Notes under the pieces: generated by a model
Seen by the model: the letters and a program-made list of their open reading frames with translations, nothing else
What the model was told of the DNA's origin: nothing
The model's database searches: none
Shown: piece by piece, positions 43,577-52,400 of the stretch
Layout: every line of letters starts with the position of its first letter
How positions within the stretch are numbered: position 1 is the stretch's first letter
Assembly (NCBI GenBank): GCA_002070375.1
Contig: MWDD01000005.1
Span: 35,044-99,043, forward strand
Length of the DNA stretch: 64,000 nucleotides
Source: a bacterium ADurb.Bin157
GTDB lineage: Bacteria; Muiribacteriota; Ozemobacteria; Ozemobacterales; Ozemobacteraceae
Reading direction: 5' to 3'
Position numbers and translations under genes: made by a program

Positions 43577-44540
43577 CATAAATCTAATCAACGAATCTCG
43601 CGAAAAGGTAGCTGATTATTTCAGCAGGTTAGACGGTTTTTTTCTAAAAAGAACAGAACTTCTAAAATTGATGATAACAGCGGTAACCGCACAAGAACCG
43701 ATGTTATTCGTTGGGCGCCCCGGAACAGCAAAATCTTTGTTGGTATCAGTATTCTGTCAGGGGTTGGGGTTACATGAAGATGACTATTTTGAATACATGC
43801 TCACCAAATTTACCGAGCCAAGCGAAATTATGGGTCCGGTTGATATTCAAGAACTCAAATCGGGTCGTTATTCAAGAAAAATCGAAGGGCATCTTCCCAC
43901 CGCAAAAATCGCATTTTTAGATGAAATATTTAAGGCAAATTCCGCAATTTTAAACGTTCTTTTGACCATTATTAACGAAAGAAAATATTATCAGGAAGGC
44001 AAACCGATTCCCGTGCCGTTGATTTGCATGTTTGCGGCGAGCAATGAGATTCCTGATTTTGGCGAGTTTGACGCTTTAAAAGACAGATTTATAATAAAAG
44101 CCGAAACCCTTTCTGTTAAAGACAGTTGCTTCAGCGAACTGATAAGATCAGGTATAACTCACGAACAAAGGGCATTTAATCGAGAAAAGCCTTGGAAGTC
44201 CGATTGCACATTAAATGACTTTATAGTCTTACATGACTACATCGTCTCGACAGTGTTGCCAAATGCGATTAAGCGCGAAGATCACGAGTTAATGGGTTCA
44301 CCTGAGATGACTACCGCCTTTAAGGCATTGATTTACGTTTTATCCGAGGAGCTAAAAGTTGAGATTACGGACAGAAAGCTAATCAAGCTTTATAAGCTCA
44401 TTCTGACGCAGGCCTTCATATTTAACGGGGGAAAAGTTACGGCAAATGAACTTAAATTGCTGTGTTATTGCGGGAACAATTTTTCTGACATAAAAAAGAT
44501 CAAAGATTACATTGAAGAAAGGCTGGCTAATCTGGCATAA
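43569..44540 (+). CDS. MoxR-family AAA+ ATPase
   Basis: This 323-residue cytoplasmic ATPase starts at a GTG overlapping the previous gene. It has Walker A GRPGTAKSLL (near residue 49), FTEPSEIMGPVDIQELKSGRYSR (the MoxR loop region), Walker B KIAFLDEIFKANSAILN, sensor-1 MFAASNEIPDFGEFDALKDRF and a C-terminal lid. MoxR ATPases usually act as chaperones with vWA-domain partners to load metals or remodel complexes. The vWA-like gene follows directly with a one-base stop/start overlap, which supports such pairing. It is clearly distinct from the second MoxR-like gene at the window's end. Confidence 0.93.
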   Translation: MTDINLINESREKVADYFSRLDGFFLKRTELLKLMITAVTAQEPMLFVGRPGTAKSLLVSVFCQGLGLHEDDYFEYMLTKFTEPSEIMGPVDIQELKSGRYSRKIEGHLPTAKIAFLDEIFKANSAILNVLLTIINERKYYQEGKPIPVPLICMFAASNEIPDFGEFDALKDRFIIKAETLSVKDSCFSELIRSGITHEQRAFNREKPWKSDCTLNDFIVLHDYIVSTVLPNAIKREDHELMGSPEMTTAFKALIYVLSEELKVEITDRKLIKLYKLILTQAFIFNGGKVTANELKLLCYCGNNFSDIKKIKDYIEERLANLA

Positions 44541-45883
44541 TGGATTTTTGGGATTTTGAAAAAATATATTTCTGGTATGATTTTTCCATAAAAAAATCCG
44601 GGTTTGACTCATTAGAACCACAAATAAAAGACTTCTGGAAAAAATTGGTTTCTAACGGCAGATGTTCAATTCCTCCCGGCTTTTTAGCATCTTTAATGAA
44701 CCGATTAATGCCGTTAAAAATCGGCAGAGCCCTGCCTAATAAAGTTTCATTCACAGAAGAAGAAAACTATATAAACCGAATTTTAGAATCGGCAGGAGCA
44801 GAAAAACTTTTCAATCTCTTTGTTTTCAGCGAATCTGCCAATAAATACGATTGTTTTATAAGTATTTTTGAACAGATTCTTTTTAGACTCCCCGATTTCA
44901 GACACAACAAAGTTATGTTTTTAGAAAGCGAAGTTAACAAGGCTTTTGAAATTTCTTCAGGCAAATTTGAAGACAAAAATGAAACATTATTTGACCCTGA
45001 TATTATTTTAAAAGAAATTTACATTAACGCGGAAAATGAATTTATTGAATCAAAAATAACATTCAAAGAAGAAGATATTTTTGAAATAAGCCATCCAAAG
45101 CTATTTGAAAAATCATCAGACCGCTTATTTTACAGAAAAATGAGCAGTGCCATAAAAACCATGAGTTTTTGGTTAAGAGGTACTTTTACTTTGCAAGAAG
45201 AGAGCTCCTGGGTAGTGACTAAATACGGAGAGCCGCAAACACTGCCGATCGGTGGCTATGATGAGTTAACAAACAAAGGCACCATTTCTTCTATGTTAAC
45301 TTCAGAGCTTGCTTATATAGATGAAACCATGGACTTTGATCTGTTTGACTACAAATTAATCGAAAACAGGTTGCTCTACTTTAAAAGGGATACCGGTTCA
45401 ATATTCAGAATCAGACGTGATTTTCTGATTCAAATTTCAATGACAGAATTTTTTGAACATGAAAAAAATCTGGGTATTTTATTTGCATGCATATTTAGTT
45501 TTGCGAGCAAAATAATTGAGGTTTATGCAAAAGACATGGTAAAAGTAACCGTGTTATTAAACGGTTACACACCCACATCAATAAATGAAGCTGCCGGCTT
45601 TTTCAACCATTTTTTGTTGGCAAAATCAATGGCTAACAGAGTTAGCATGATTATCCAAAAAAGCGATGAAATCCCTGAAGAAATATTAAGAAAAGAAGCG
45701 CAATTGTGCATTTTTGGGCCACGACACATTAAGAGCTCGAACTTCATTAAATTTATATTTCCGCAAGATGATGATTTTGCCAAACTATCACAGGAAAATC
45801 AGGAACAAGAGCTTGGAAAACTAGTTAACAGGATGATTGAAAAGATGGTAAGAAATGAATTCAGTAAATTTGAAAATCAATAA
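44540..45883 (+). CDS. Divergent vWA-like protein of the MoxR pair
   Basis: This 447-residue protein starts at TAATG, overlapping moxR by one base. The segment TISSMLTSELAYIDETMD followed by LFDYKLIENRLLYFKRDTG (about residues 248-285) resembles the region before the vWA domain in MoxR-partner proteins. The stretch after it (FLIQISMTEFFEH, then VKVTVLLNGYTP) fits the first strand, loop and next strand of a vWA domain. The metal-ion site DxSxS is not kept (it reads ISMTE), so it may bind no metal. This is an inference from position and pattern, not a clear hit. The N-terminal 200 residues are unrecognised. It overlaps the radical SAM gene by 29 bases. Confidence 0.6.
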   Translation: MDFWDFEKIYFWYDFSIKKSGFDSLEPQIKDFWKKLVSNGRCSIPPGFLASLMNRLMPLKIGRALPNKVSFTEEENYINRILESAGAEKLFNLFVFSESANKYDCFISIFEQILFRLPDFRHNKVMFLESEVNKAFEISSGKFEDKNETLFDPDIILKEIYINAENEFIESKITFKEEDIFEISHPKLFEKSSDRLFYRKMSSAIKTMSFWLRGTFTLQEESSWVVTKYGEPQTLPIGGYDELTNKGTISSMLTSELAYIDETMDFDLFDYKLIENRLLYFKRDTGSIFRIRRDFLIQISMTEFFEHEKNLGILFACIFSFASKIIEVYAKDMVKVTVLLNGYTPTSINEAAGFFNHFLLAKSMANRVSMIIQKSDEIPEEILRKEAQLCIFGPRHIKSSNFIKFIFPQDDDFAKLSQENQEQELGKLVNRMIEKMVRNEFSKFENQ

Positions 45884-46448
45884 TTTTATAGAAGAAACAA
45901 AAGTTGAGGGGCCGTTCATAAGATCAGCCGTTTGGCTTCAGGGCTGCTCTATTCTATGTGAAGAGTGCTGTAATCCACATATGCAAAACTTTGATGATGG
46001 CAATGAAGTAGAAACCGCTAAACTTTACACATCAATTTTATCGGCGAAGATGAAAAATCCGGAAACGGAAGGTCTTACAATTCTGGGCGGCGAGCCATTA
46101 GATCAAGCAAAACCACTTGGAATATTACTTGAAAAATTAAAAGAAAAAATAACTAATTACGGAATTATTCTGTTTACAGGTTATAATTGGAGAGAAGTTG
46201 AAAAAGACAGTGAAAAAATCAAAACAGCCGAACTATGCGATCTTGTAATTGCCGGCCCTTATATAAAATCTTTAAAATCCGCATCTCGCAGATGGATAGG
46301 TTCTGACAATCAAGTAGCAAAGTTTATCACCGACAGATACTCAAAACTTCTTACTCCTTGGCCTAAAGGAATCATCGAATTTGAAATAACTTTTAAGGAC
46401 TCTGAAATATCTTTTAACGGAACTCCTACCGAAGGGAAAATATTATAA
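45855..46448 (+). CDS. Small radical SAM activase-like enzyme
   Basis: This 197-residue protein has the compact build of glycyl-radical-enzyme activases such as NrdG. The iron-sulfur motif is Cys31-X3-Cys35-X2-Cys38 within WLQGCSILCEECCNPHM, and the SAM-binding GGE motif is LTILGGEPLDQ, followed by IILFTGYNWREVE and CDLVIAGPYI. No glycyl radical enzyme gene is in the window. The gene lies inside the FtsH-MoxR-vWA operon, with a 29-base overlap upstream and one base downstream. It may modify a protein of the system, such as the following 101-residue product; this is a guess. Confidence 0.85.
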   Translation: MNSVNLKINNFIEETKVEGPFIRSAVWLQGCSILCEECCNPHMQNFDDGNEVETAKLYTSILSAKMKNPETEGLTILGGEPLDQAKPLGILLEKLKEKITNYGIILFTGYNWREVEKDSEKIKTAELCDLVIAGPYIKSLKSASRRWIGSDNQVAKFITDRYSKLLTPWPKGIIEFEITFKDSEISFNGTPTEGKIL

Positions 46449-46753
46449 TGAAAATTTTGCTCGATCTTGATTTTAATCAAACAACCGGTGAGACAAGAAT
46501 AGTTGTGGAAGTCATAGATACTTCTCTTTCAACGATAGAGCTGAATGAGGAAATTAGATCCGGCAATATGCTCAAAACAGTTTTGAAAGAAGCTGAAAAA
46601 ATGTTTGGCAAAGATTTGGTCAACCGTGTAAAAGACGGAAGTATAAAAGCAATATGTTTAGACAATCATCCCGAGCTAAAAAACAACTCAGAGGGAATTT
46701 TGATTTCTGAAGAAAACGAAGTAAAATCAGGGAAAATATTATTGAACCAATGA
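46448..46753 (+). CDS. Small protein of the FtsH-type system
   Basis: This 101-residue protein begins ILLDLDFNQTTGETRIVVEVID, a strand-turn-strand start that resembles the small DUF2997-like proteins found beside some AAA+ operons; the match is weak. A helical middle (LKTVLKEAEKMFGKDLVNRV) and a polar tail follow. There is no signal peptide, Cys core or RiPP leader feature that I can see. It overlaps both neighbours by 1-4 bases, so it is surely translated with the system. The function is unknown. Confidence 0.6.
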   Translation: MKILLDLDFNQTTGETRIVVEVIDTSLSTIELNEEIRSGNMLKTVLKEAEKMFGKDLVNRVKDGSIKAICLDNHPELKNNSEGILISEENEVKSGKILLNQ

Positions 46754-47622
46754 AAATATCTGTCTATCCCGAAGATGTATTATTTGAATATACCAAATCT
46801 CTTCTTCAAAGAGAGTATTTTGTGCATCCCGAAAAAAAATACATAAAACGTTTCCCGCAAAACATAGAGTTTTCATCTGAATTTGCCGAAAAATGGCAGA
46901 ACTTAATAAGCAGCTCTGTCAAAGCCTATTTAGGTAAATTATTTCTCAACAAAAAATTTTTAACAGAAAAGAACGGAACCATAAAAAGCTATTCTCTTGC
47001 AGACAAAGAGATATGGGATGACTTAGACTTCACTTTTACGCATCGCTCCGCTGAAAGACTTTATGAAAAGATGCTTGAGAATGAAGTTCAGACTTATAAA
47101 ATATTTCCCGGCCAGCATTTAATAGCAACAGTTTCTGACTCACTTTTCATAAGCATATGTTTAAAAAATTTCGAAATATATCATTTTCCTTGGATAGTCA
47201 AAAACAATGCTAATTGGCTAATAAAGGCTGTTTATATAACAAAGGCTTCAAATTGGGGCTCTGTTATTCCCAAATGGGCTTATTTATTAGAAAATTACAA
47301 AGAAAATGAGTTTCCCTTGCGCGAACTCTTAATAGAAAAATTAGCGGCATATTTAGCTGATGCATCTGAAAGTCTCTCCTCTTCATATGAAAATAACAGT
47401 AGGGTCGAAAAAAATGTAAAAGAAGTGTATAATCTTTTTAACAAAGCTTTAACAGGTTGGAAAGAAGAGTGCCCGGTGGGCTATGAAGACGAAAAATATT
47501 TGGACAGCATAATTGCAAGTAATAAAATAATTGAGCTTTACAATCATTTTATAAATAACCTAGAATTTGCACGCCAAACACGTGATTCTGCGACAGAAAT
47601 TTTCAACGCAATAATGGAGTAA
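46750..47622 (+). CDS. Unrecognised protein of the FtsH-type system
   Basis: This 290-residue protein has no family I know. It is soluble, aromatic-rich and mostly helical by appearance. Notable stretches are the N-terminal VLFEYTKSLLQREYFVHPE, a middle beta-rich part (YKIFPGQHLIATVSDSLFIS), and the basic-aromatic FEIYHFPWIVKNNANWLI. Its ATG overlaps the stop of the 101-residue gene by 4 bases, and a 6-base gap separates it from the next gene. It may be a specificity or adaptor subunit; that is inferred only from its place in the operon. Confidence 0.6.
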   Translation: MKISVYPEDVLFEYTKSLLQREYFVHPEKKYIKRFPQNIEFSSEFAEKWQNLISSSVKAYLGKLFLNKKFLTEKNGTIKSYSLADKEIWDDLDFTFTHRSAERLYEKMLENEVQTYKIFPGQHLIATVSDSLFISICLKNFEIYHFPWIVKNNANWLIKAVYITKASNWGSVIPKWAYLLENYKENEFPLRELLIEKLAAYLADASESLSSSYENNSRVEKNVKEVYNLFNKALTGWKEECPVGYEDEKYLDSIIASNKIIELYNHFINNLEFARQTRDSATEIFNAIME

Positions 47623-47628
47623 CTTAAA

Positions 47629-48192
47629 ATGAGCCATTCTTACAGAATTTCAGTTCCTATAAATATAGCTCTGTCAGACACTTTCAGAGAAAAAATTAAA
47701 TCATATAAAATTGATTTTACTCTTTTAGAAATATTACCCAAAGACACTATGCTTGAAATGCTTAAAAGCAAGCTATTAAGCAAAGGTTTCAAAGAAACAG
47801 AAAAAGGACTTGAAACATCAGATTATTTAGGTGACACCGCAACTTTTAATTTAGATACAATGCAATTGAATGTAACCTTAAACCTGTCTAAAAATCATGA
47901 TATTTATTTACTAGACGACTCTAATTCAGACAAAATGCTTGAAAGCATCATCAGCAATTGTATTAAAAGCGAAGTGCCCCTTCCGGTTGATATTAGTCGT
48001 AATTTAGGTAAAGAATATGCCAAACGCATTACAAAAGTTGCTATTGAAAGCAAAAAAATAATTAACAATGCCTTAAAAGAGATTTATAAAGAAGCTGTAA
48101 TAATTAAAGCCAAAGAATTAGGAAACTTAGTTAATATCAGCGAATCAGAGAGCGGGGGCAATTATAGAGTTCACATAGAAATTCAGAACTAA
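47629..48192 (+). CDS. Unrecognised C-terminal gene of the FtsH-type system
   Basis: This 187-residue protein has a beta-rich start (YRISVPINIALSDTFREKIK), a charged middle, helices near the C-terminus (YAKRITKVAIESKKIINNALK), and a final strand NYRVHIEIQN. It has no membrane segment or signal peptide. It follows the 290-residue gene by 6 bases and is the last tightly packed gene of the system. The beta-alpha layout, with strands at both ends, hints at a small ligand- or partner-binding domain. I cannot assign a function. Confidence 0.6.
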   Translation: MSHSYRISVPINIALSDTFREKIKSYKIDFTLLEILPKDTMLEMLKSKLLSKGFKETEKGLETSDYLGDTATFNLDTMQLNVTLNLSKNHDIYLLDDSNSDKMLESIISNCIKSEVPLPVDISRNLGKEYAKRITKVAIESKKIINNALKEIYKEAVIIKAKELGNLVNISESESGGNYRVHIEIQN

Positions 48193-48227
48193 TAAATTGC
48201 ACTTTGTTGCCGATATTTAGAAGTATT

Positions 48228-48674
48228 ATGATGATTAAATTATTATTAGCTTCAGTTTTTTGCATAGTTCCTTTTATTGCTATGGCGGCAGCTGCCGGTT
48301 CAGAACTGTTTTTAAGCGGGGATGACGTTGATCTTTTGGTTGGAACTCCAACCGGGATCTCTGAACCTCTAGATACTCGAAGAACCGTATTAGCTGAAGA
48401 AGACAGAATTGATTATTCCAATATGCTTGAAGAAGACTTTTCAGACTGCTCAGAATTTGCGATTCAAAGTTGGCATGATGCAGAGGACATTATGCCTGAT
48501 GAATCAATGACAGAATCTCAATATCTTGATCTGGTTTCTGAAACAAATGAATTAGAAGAGCTTTCAGATGAATCGAACGCAGTAGCAGAATATTTTGAAG
48601 AAAATGCTTCAGAAAGTTCTTATGAAATGGACGAAAATATTCAAGAACAGATTGAAACAGAACAAGAGCTGTGA
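48228..48674 (+). CDS. Acidic secreted protein of unknown function
   Basis: This 148-residue protein starts at one of two adjacent ATGs (48228 or 48231); an upstream TTG is less likely. It has a signal peptide (LLLASVFCIVPFIAMAAAA). The mature part is extremely acidic, with few Lys or Arg (for example AEEDRIDYSNMLEEDFSD and SYEMDENIQEQIETEQEL), and probably largely unfolded. It sits 35 bases after the FtsH-type system and 33 bases before the HAMP protein. It may bind calcium or coat the envelope, but nothing in the sequence proves this. Confidence 0.7.
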   Translation: MMIKLLLASVFCIVPFIAMAAAAGSELFLSGDDVDLLVGTPTGISEPLDTRRTVLAEEDRIDYSNMLEEDFSDCSEFAIQSWHDAEDIMPDESMTESQYLDLVSETNELEELSDESNAVAEYFEENASESSYEMDENIQEQIETEQEL

Positions 48675-48707
48675 TAGATTTAAAGTAAAGTATTCAGGAG
48701 GATAACA

Positions 48708-49376
48708 ATGTCGCAGGTCCACCGCCGAACGAATTATTTCATCAAACCGGGCTTTCAGAGTCGTTTGACCGCAATTTTTATTCTGATAGTCATAATTGTG
48801 GCCAATATAGTTGGCGCTTTAGTTTATGGATTTTCAGTTATAAAACTCGAGAACAGTCTTGTCGATGAAGCTAAGTTGCCCGTAGACAGCAAACAATTAG
48901 GACAAGCACTACTGCCCGGGGTAATTATTGCAGAGCTGATAAGTATATTTATTGTCGCTTTTATATGTATATTTGTGACGCATACCATAGCGGGGCCGGT
49001 GTACCGAATGGAACGTGTAGCACGCAACATTGGTGATGGCGATCTGACTCATTTTATCAAACTGCGCCCCAAAGATGAACTTAAAGACCTTGCTGACACC
49101 ATGAATGAAATGACAATGGGCCTGAGGAACAAAGTAATAAGTTTTAAAGAAGAAATTGCCCAAATTCAAGAAGGTGTTGCGCTGGCCAAAAGCACCGGCA
49201 ACACAAGCGGTCTGGACAAAGTTTTAGCATCGGTCAGCAGCATGGAAAAATCTCTTAACAGTTTTATACTCGAAAGAGAAAGAAGAATAGCTAAGCCGGA
49301 AGATGACACACCCGAGCTTCAAGATGTTGAAGATGCAAGCGAAGAAAAAAATACAGAAGAAGAAGAAAAAGCATAA
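48708..49376 (+). CDS. Two-helix HAMP-domain membrane protein without output domain
   Basis: This 222-residue protein has two membrane helices (about residues 19-42 and 67-92) with a short periplasmic loop. A HAMP domain follows (AGPVYRMERVARNIGDGDLTHFIKLRPKDELKDLADTMNEM), then a coiled coil of about 50 residues and an acidic tail. Chemoreceptors and kinases carry such modules, but no signalling or kinase domain follows. It may form a scaffold or pair with a separate partner. AGGAGG lies 6 bases before the ATG. The gene ends at a bidirectional terminator. Confidence 0.85.
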   Translation: MSQVHRRTNYFIKPGFQSRLTAIFILIVIIVANIVGALVYGFSVIKLENSLVDEAKLPVDSKQLGQALLPGVIIAELISIFIVAFICIFVTHTIAGPVYRMERVARNIGDGDLTHFIKLRPKDELKDLADTMNEMTMGLRNKVISFKEEIAQIQEGVALAKSTGNTSGLDKVLASVSSMEKSLNSFILERERRIAKPEDDTPELQDVEDASEEKNTEEEEKA

Positions 49377-49407
49377 GACATAAGAGCCTAACAAGAGATT
49401 AAAAAAT

Positions 49408-49440
49408 AAATCGGAAAACTAATTTATGTTTTCCGATTTT
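49408..49440. terminator. Bidirectional intrinsic terminator
   Basis: AAATCGGAAAAC and GTTTTCCGATTT form a 12-bp stem around an 8-base loop, flanked by A- and T-rich tracts. It separates the HAMP gene from the convergent TPR operon. Confidence 0.85.
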
Positions 49441-49456
49441 ATTTTAGGTTTCGTTC

Positions 49457-52400
49457 TTATTTTAGTTTCGCATATAACTTGTCTGATCTGTCAAATGCGT
49501 CTTTGTAATTAATATCAACATTACAAATAAAATCATACATTTTTAAAGCTTCTTTGTATTTCTTATCGTTTTCAAGGGCTGTGGCCACTTTATAAAGCAT
49601 ATCTTTCATCGAGTCAGACAGAATCTCGGGATCTAAATCAAGAGTTTCTACTAATTCATAAGCCATAATCGGATTCTTTTTTCCGAGCCAAGCCTGTATA
49701 AGCAAGTCTCCGATATCTTTATTTCTATTCGAAGCATAATCGTTACTCAATGTATCGATTATTGAGTCCCAATTGCTTGCGGCAGCTGCTTCTCGAGCGG
49801 CATGTATTTTTTGTTCAAGCTCAAACCCCTTCGTGTTAGTAATTGAGGGACTATGCGGAAGGGGTTTTACCGGATCTGGGTCTGGGTCGGGGTCGGGCTC
49901 AAACCCGGGCTCAGAAAGGTTTTCTTCTTCGGGAAGTTGCTCAACAGGAAGATCAGCCGCAAACTCGTCAAGAAACGAATCTGAGAGATTAAAAGGGTCT
50001 AATGTTGGCAGGTTATCATCTCCGGCCGGTCCTCTTTCTGCCGGTTCAAGCCCTGTCCAATCTGAATCGGCAGGTATCTCTACAGCTTTTTTTTCTTCAA
50101 ATGTTTTATTTTCCACCTGACTTTGAATAGAATCAAAAGTCGGCAAGTCAAAAATATCTTTTTCATCTTTTGCATTTTTCTCAATTGTCTCAGGCTCAAC
50201 AGATTCATTCTTTAAAAAATCCGGTATCGGAATTGTGTCTTCGGGCGGCAAATAATCTTGCACATCATAATCTTCAGAGCCGGGCTCAGGCAAATCAGGC
50301 ATGGGCAGATCTTCGGGAATGTTTGGCAAATCCGGAAAAGAAGCAGAAGAAGAAAGGTTAGAAACGTTTTCAGAGTCGTTTTTCAATCCGGCTGCAATTT
50401 CTTTCAACTGCAAATTATTGGGATATTTTTCAAGAAACTTATCATATTGTTCTATGGCATCTTGAATTTTGTTCAATTTCTTCATTGAAGACGTATAAAC
50501 TACGTGTATGCCCATATTCTCTATATTAGTTTCAAGAATTTCAACGCATGTCTTAGCCGTTTCTTCGAATCTGCCGGCTTTTGAATAGTTACGCGCAAGC
50601 AATTCCTTGTATTCCGGTTTATTATTAGTTTTTATTGCGGTCTCAAGAACCGTTATAGCCTCATTGCTCAAAATCCTTGCCTTAACGTAGCTATTTGCAA
50701 GAGCTTCCACGACTTCAGGGTCTCGCTCTGAGGTTTTATAATAAGTGTATAAAATTTCCATAGCTTCTTGCGTAGTATTGCCGGTCTTCACATAATGCTT
50801 AGCCAAAATCGGCAAGTATTCGAGCTTACCGGGATTTTCCCTGTAAATGTCTTCGTACATTGCAATTGCTTCATTTGAAGTATCATTAGAGGCAATTGAC
50901 GAATTTGCAAGGTAAGCCCAAGCCACATCGTTTTCAGGAAACTTTTCCAGAATTTTTCGCGCGTATTCCTGGCATTTTTGCAAATTCTTAGTGTCAAAAT
51001 GGCATTTAACAATAATTTCTAAGATTTCTCTTTCAATTTGAATTGGCTGACCTTTTGCCAGGGCTTTTTCACCTAACGAAACAGCTTTTTTATATTTATG
51101 AGCCTTATAAGCCTTAGCAACTTCCTCTATGGGGTTTTTCGGCAAGAATAGCGAGTGCGAGATCGAATTTAATACAGCCACAAAAACGAACAAAATAAAA
51201 ATAAGAATGACGCCGCCCCACATCCAAAACTTATACAGATGGTATGAAATACCTCTGTAAAGTTCTCCGTATCTGTCTTTGTTTTTAATGAAAGCAGAAT
51301 GTTCTTTCTCAAAATACTTAAACAGGCGGTCTGCTTCTTTAAAGTCGCCTTTCTCATATAAAACCTGTAATTTTATCCATTCAGCCTCTCTAATAAAGTC
51401 ACTCTCAACTGTTTTGTCATTAATGACGATATCAAAATACTTCAAAGCCTTGTCATAATCAGGATTCTCTTTAGTCAAAGATATCCTGCCAAGATAATAA
51501 GCGGCACTTCTGTATTTTTCGGGGTCATGCCGGTAAACCTCTTCTAACAAAGGCTCTGCCCTATTTAAACTGCCCATTTCGAAATAGTCCATGGCCTCTT
51601 TGAACTTTTCAATCATTAAAAAGTAATCATCAATCCGTTTTTTTGTGCCGTCTTTATCTATTAACTTTGGATAAAGTTGAAGAGCAGTTTTATATTCGTC
51701 TCTTGCAAGCTGATAATCTTTTCGTTCAAACGACCTTCTCGCCTTTTCAGCTAAAACTTCAGCATCTTTGCGATTGGAATTATCTTCGACAGGTTTAGAA
51801 ACAACTTGTTGAGGCTTATTTTTACCCATCGGGTCAGGAACCTCTATATCGCTATCGTCATCGAAATCGGAAAAGGGGTCATCTTCTAAGGATATATCAT
51901 CAGAGGGTTCCACTTCGTCCGGCAAAATCTCGCTGTCATCATCGTCTTCTTTCGGTGTATATTCCATCGGCGGCAACAAATCAACATTAGGTGCCACAGT
52001 TGTATTTACCGCAACTTGGGTCGGGTCATTTTCAAACGGACTGACCGGTATTGCCGGCCCTGTGGGGGCAACAGCAGGAGTTGCTCTAAGCAAAAAGTTG
52101 CTGTTTTTACATATCTTTGCAGCTGTTGCTTGACCATAGTTTTTACAAGAATACAAAAACTGAAAATCTTCAAATACCACTTGAGAATCAGGCATACTTT
52201 CCAGAACATTTCCCATTCTGTCAAAAGCAGAATCAATATTTCCTCGTCTAAAAAGTATTTTTGCACAAACATAATTACTTAAAGGCGCAGACTTTATATC
52301 TAGGGCCTTTGAAATATATGAAAGGGCGTTATCAAAGTCGCTTTGCTGAAAAGCTATATCGGCGAGAATCGTAAAAACGGCGGGATCGTCAGGATTCACT

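Noticed and set aside
30536..48192. Mobile element or genomic island boundaries around the FtsH-type system
   Set aside because: I found no integrase, transposase, tRNA gene or flanking direct repeat; the genes sit in tight operon spacing with kdsB.
49873..49900. Short hexamer-like GGGTCT/GGGTCG repeat
   Set aside because: It encodes the Asp-Pro run of the 1066-residue TPR protein and is low-complexity coding sequence, not a separate element.
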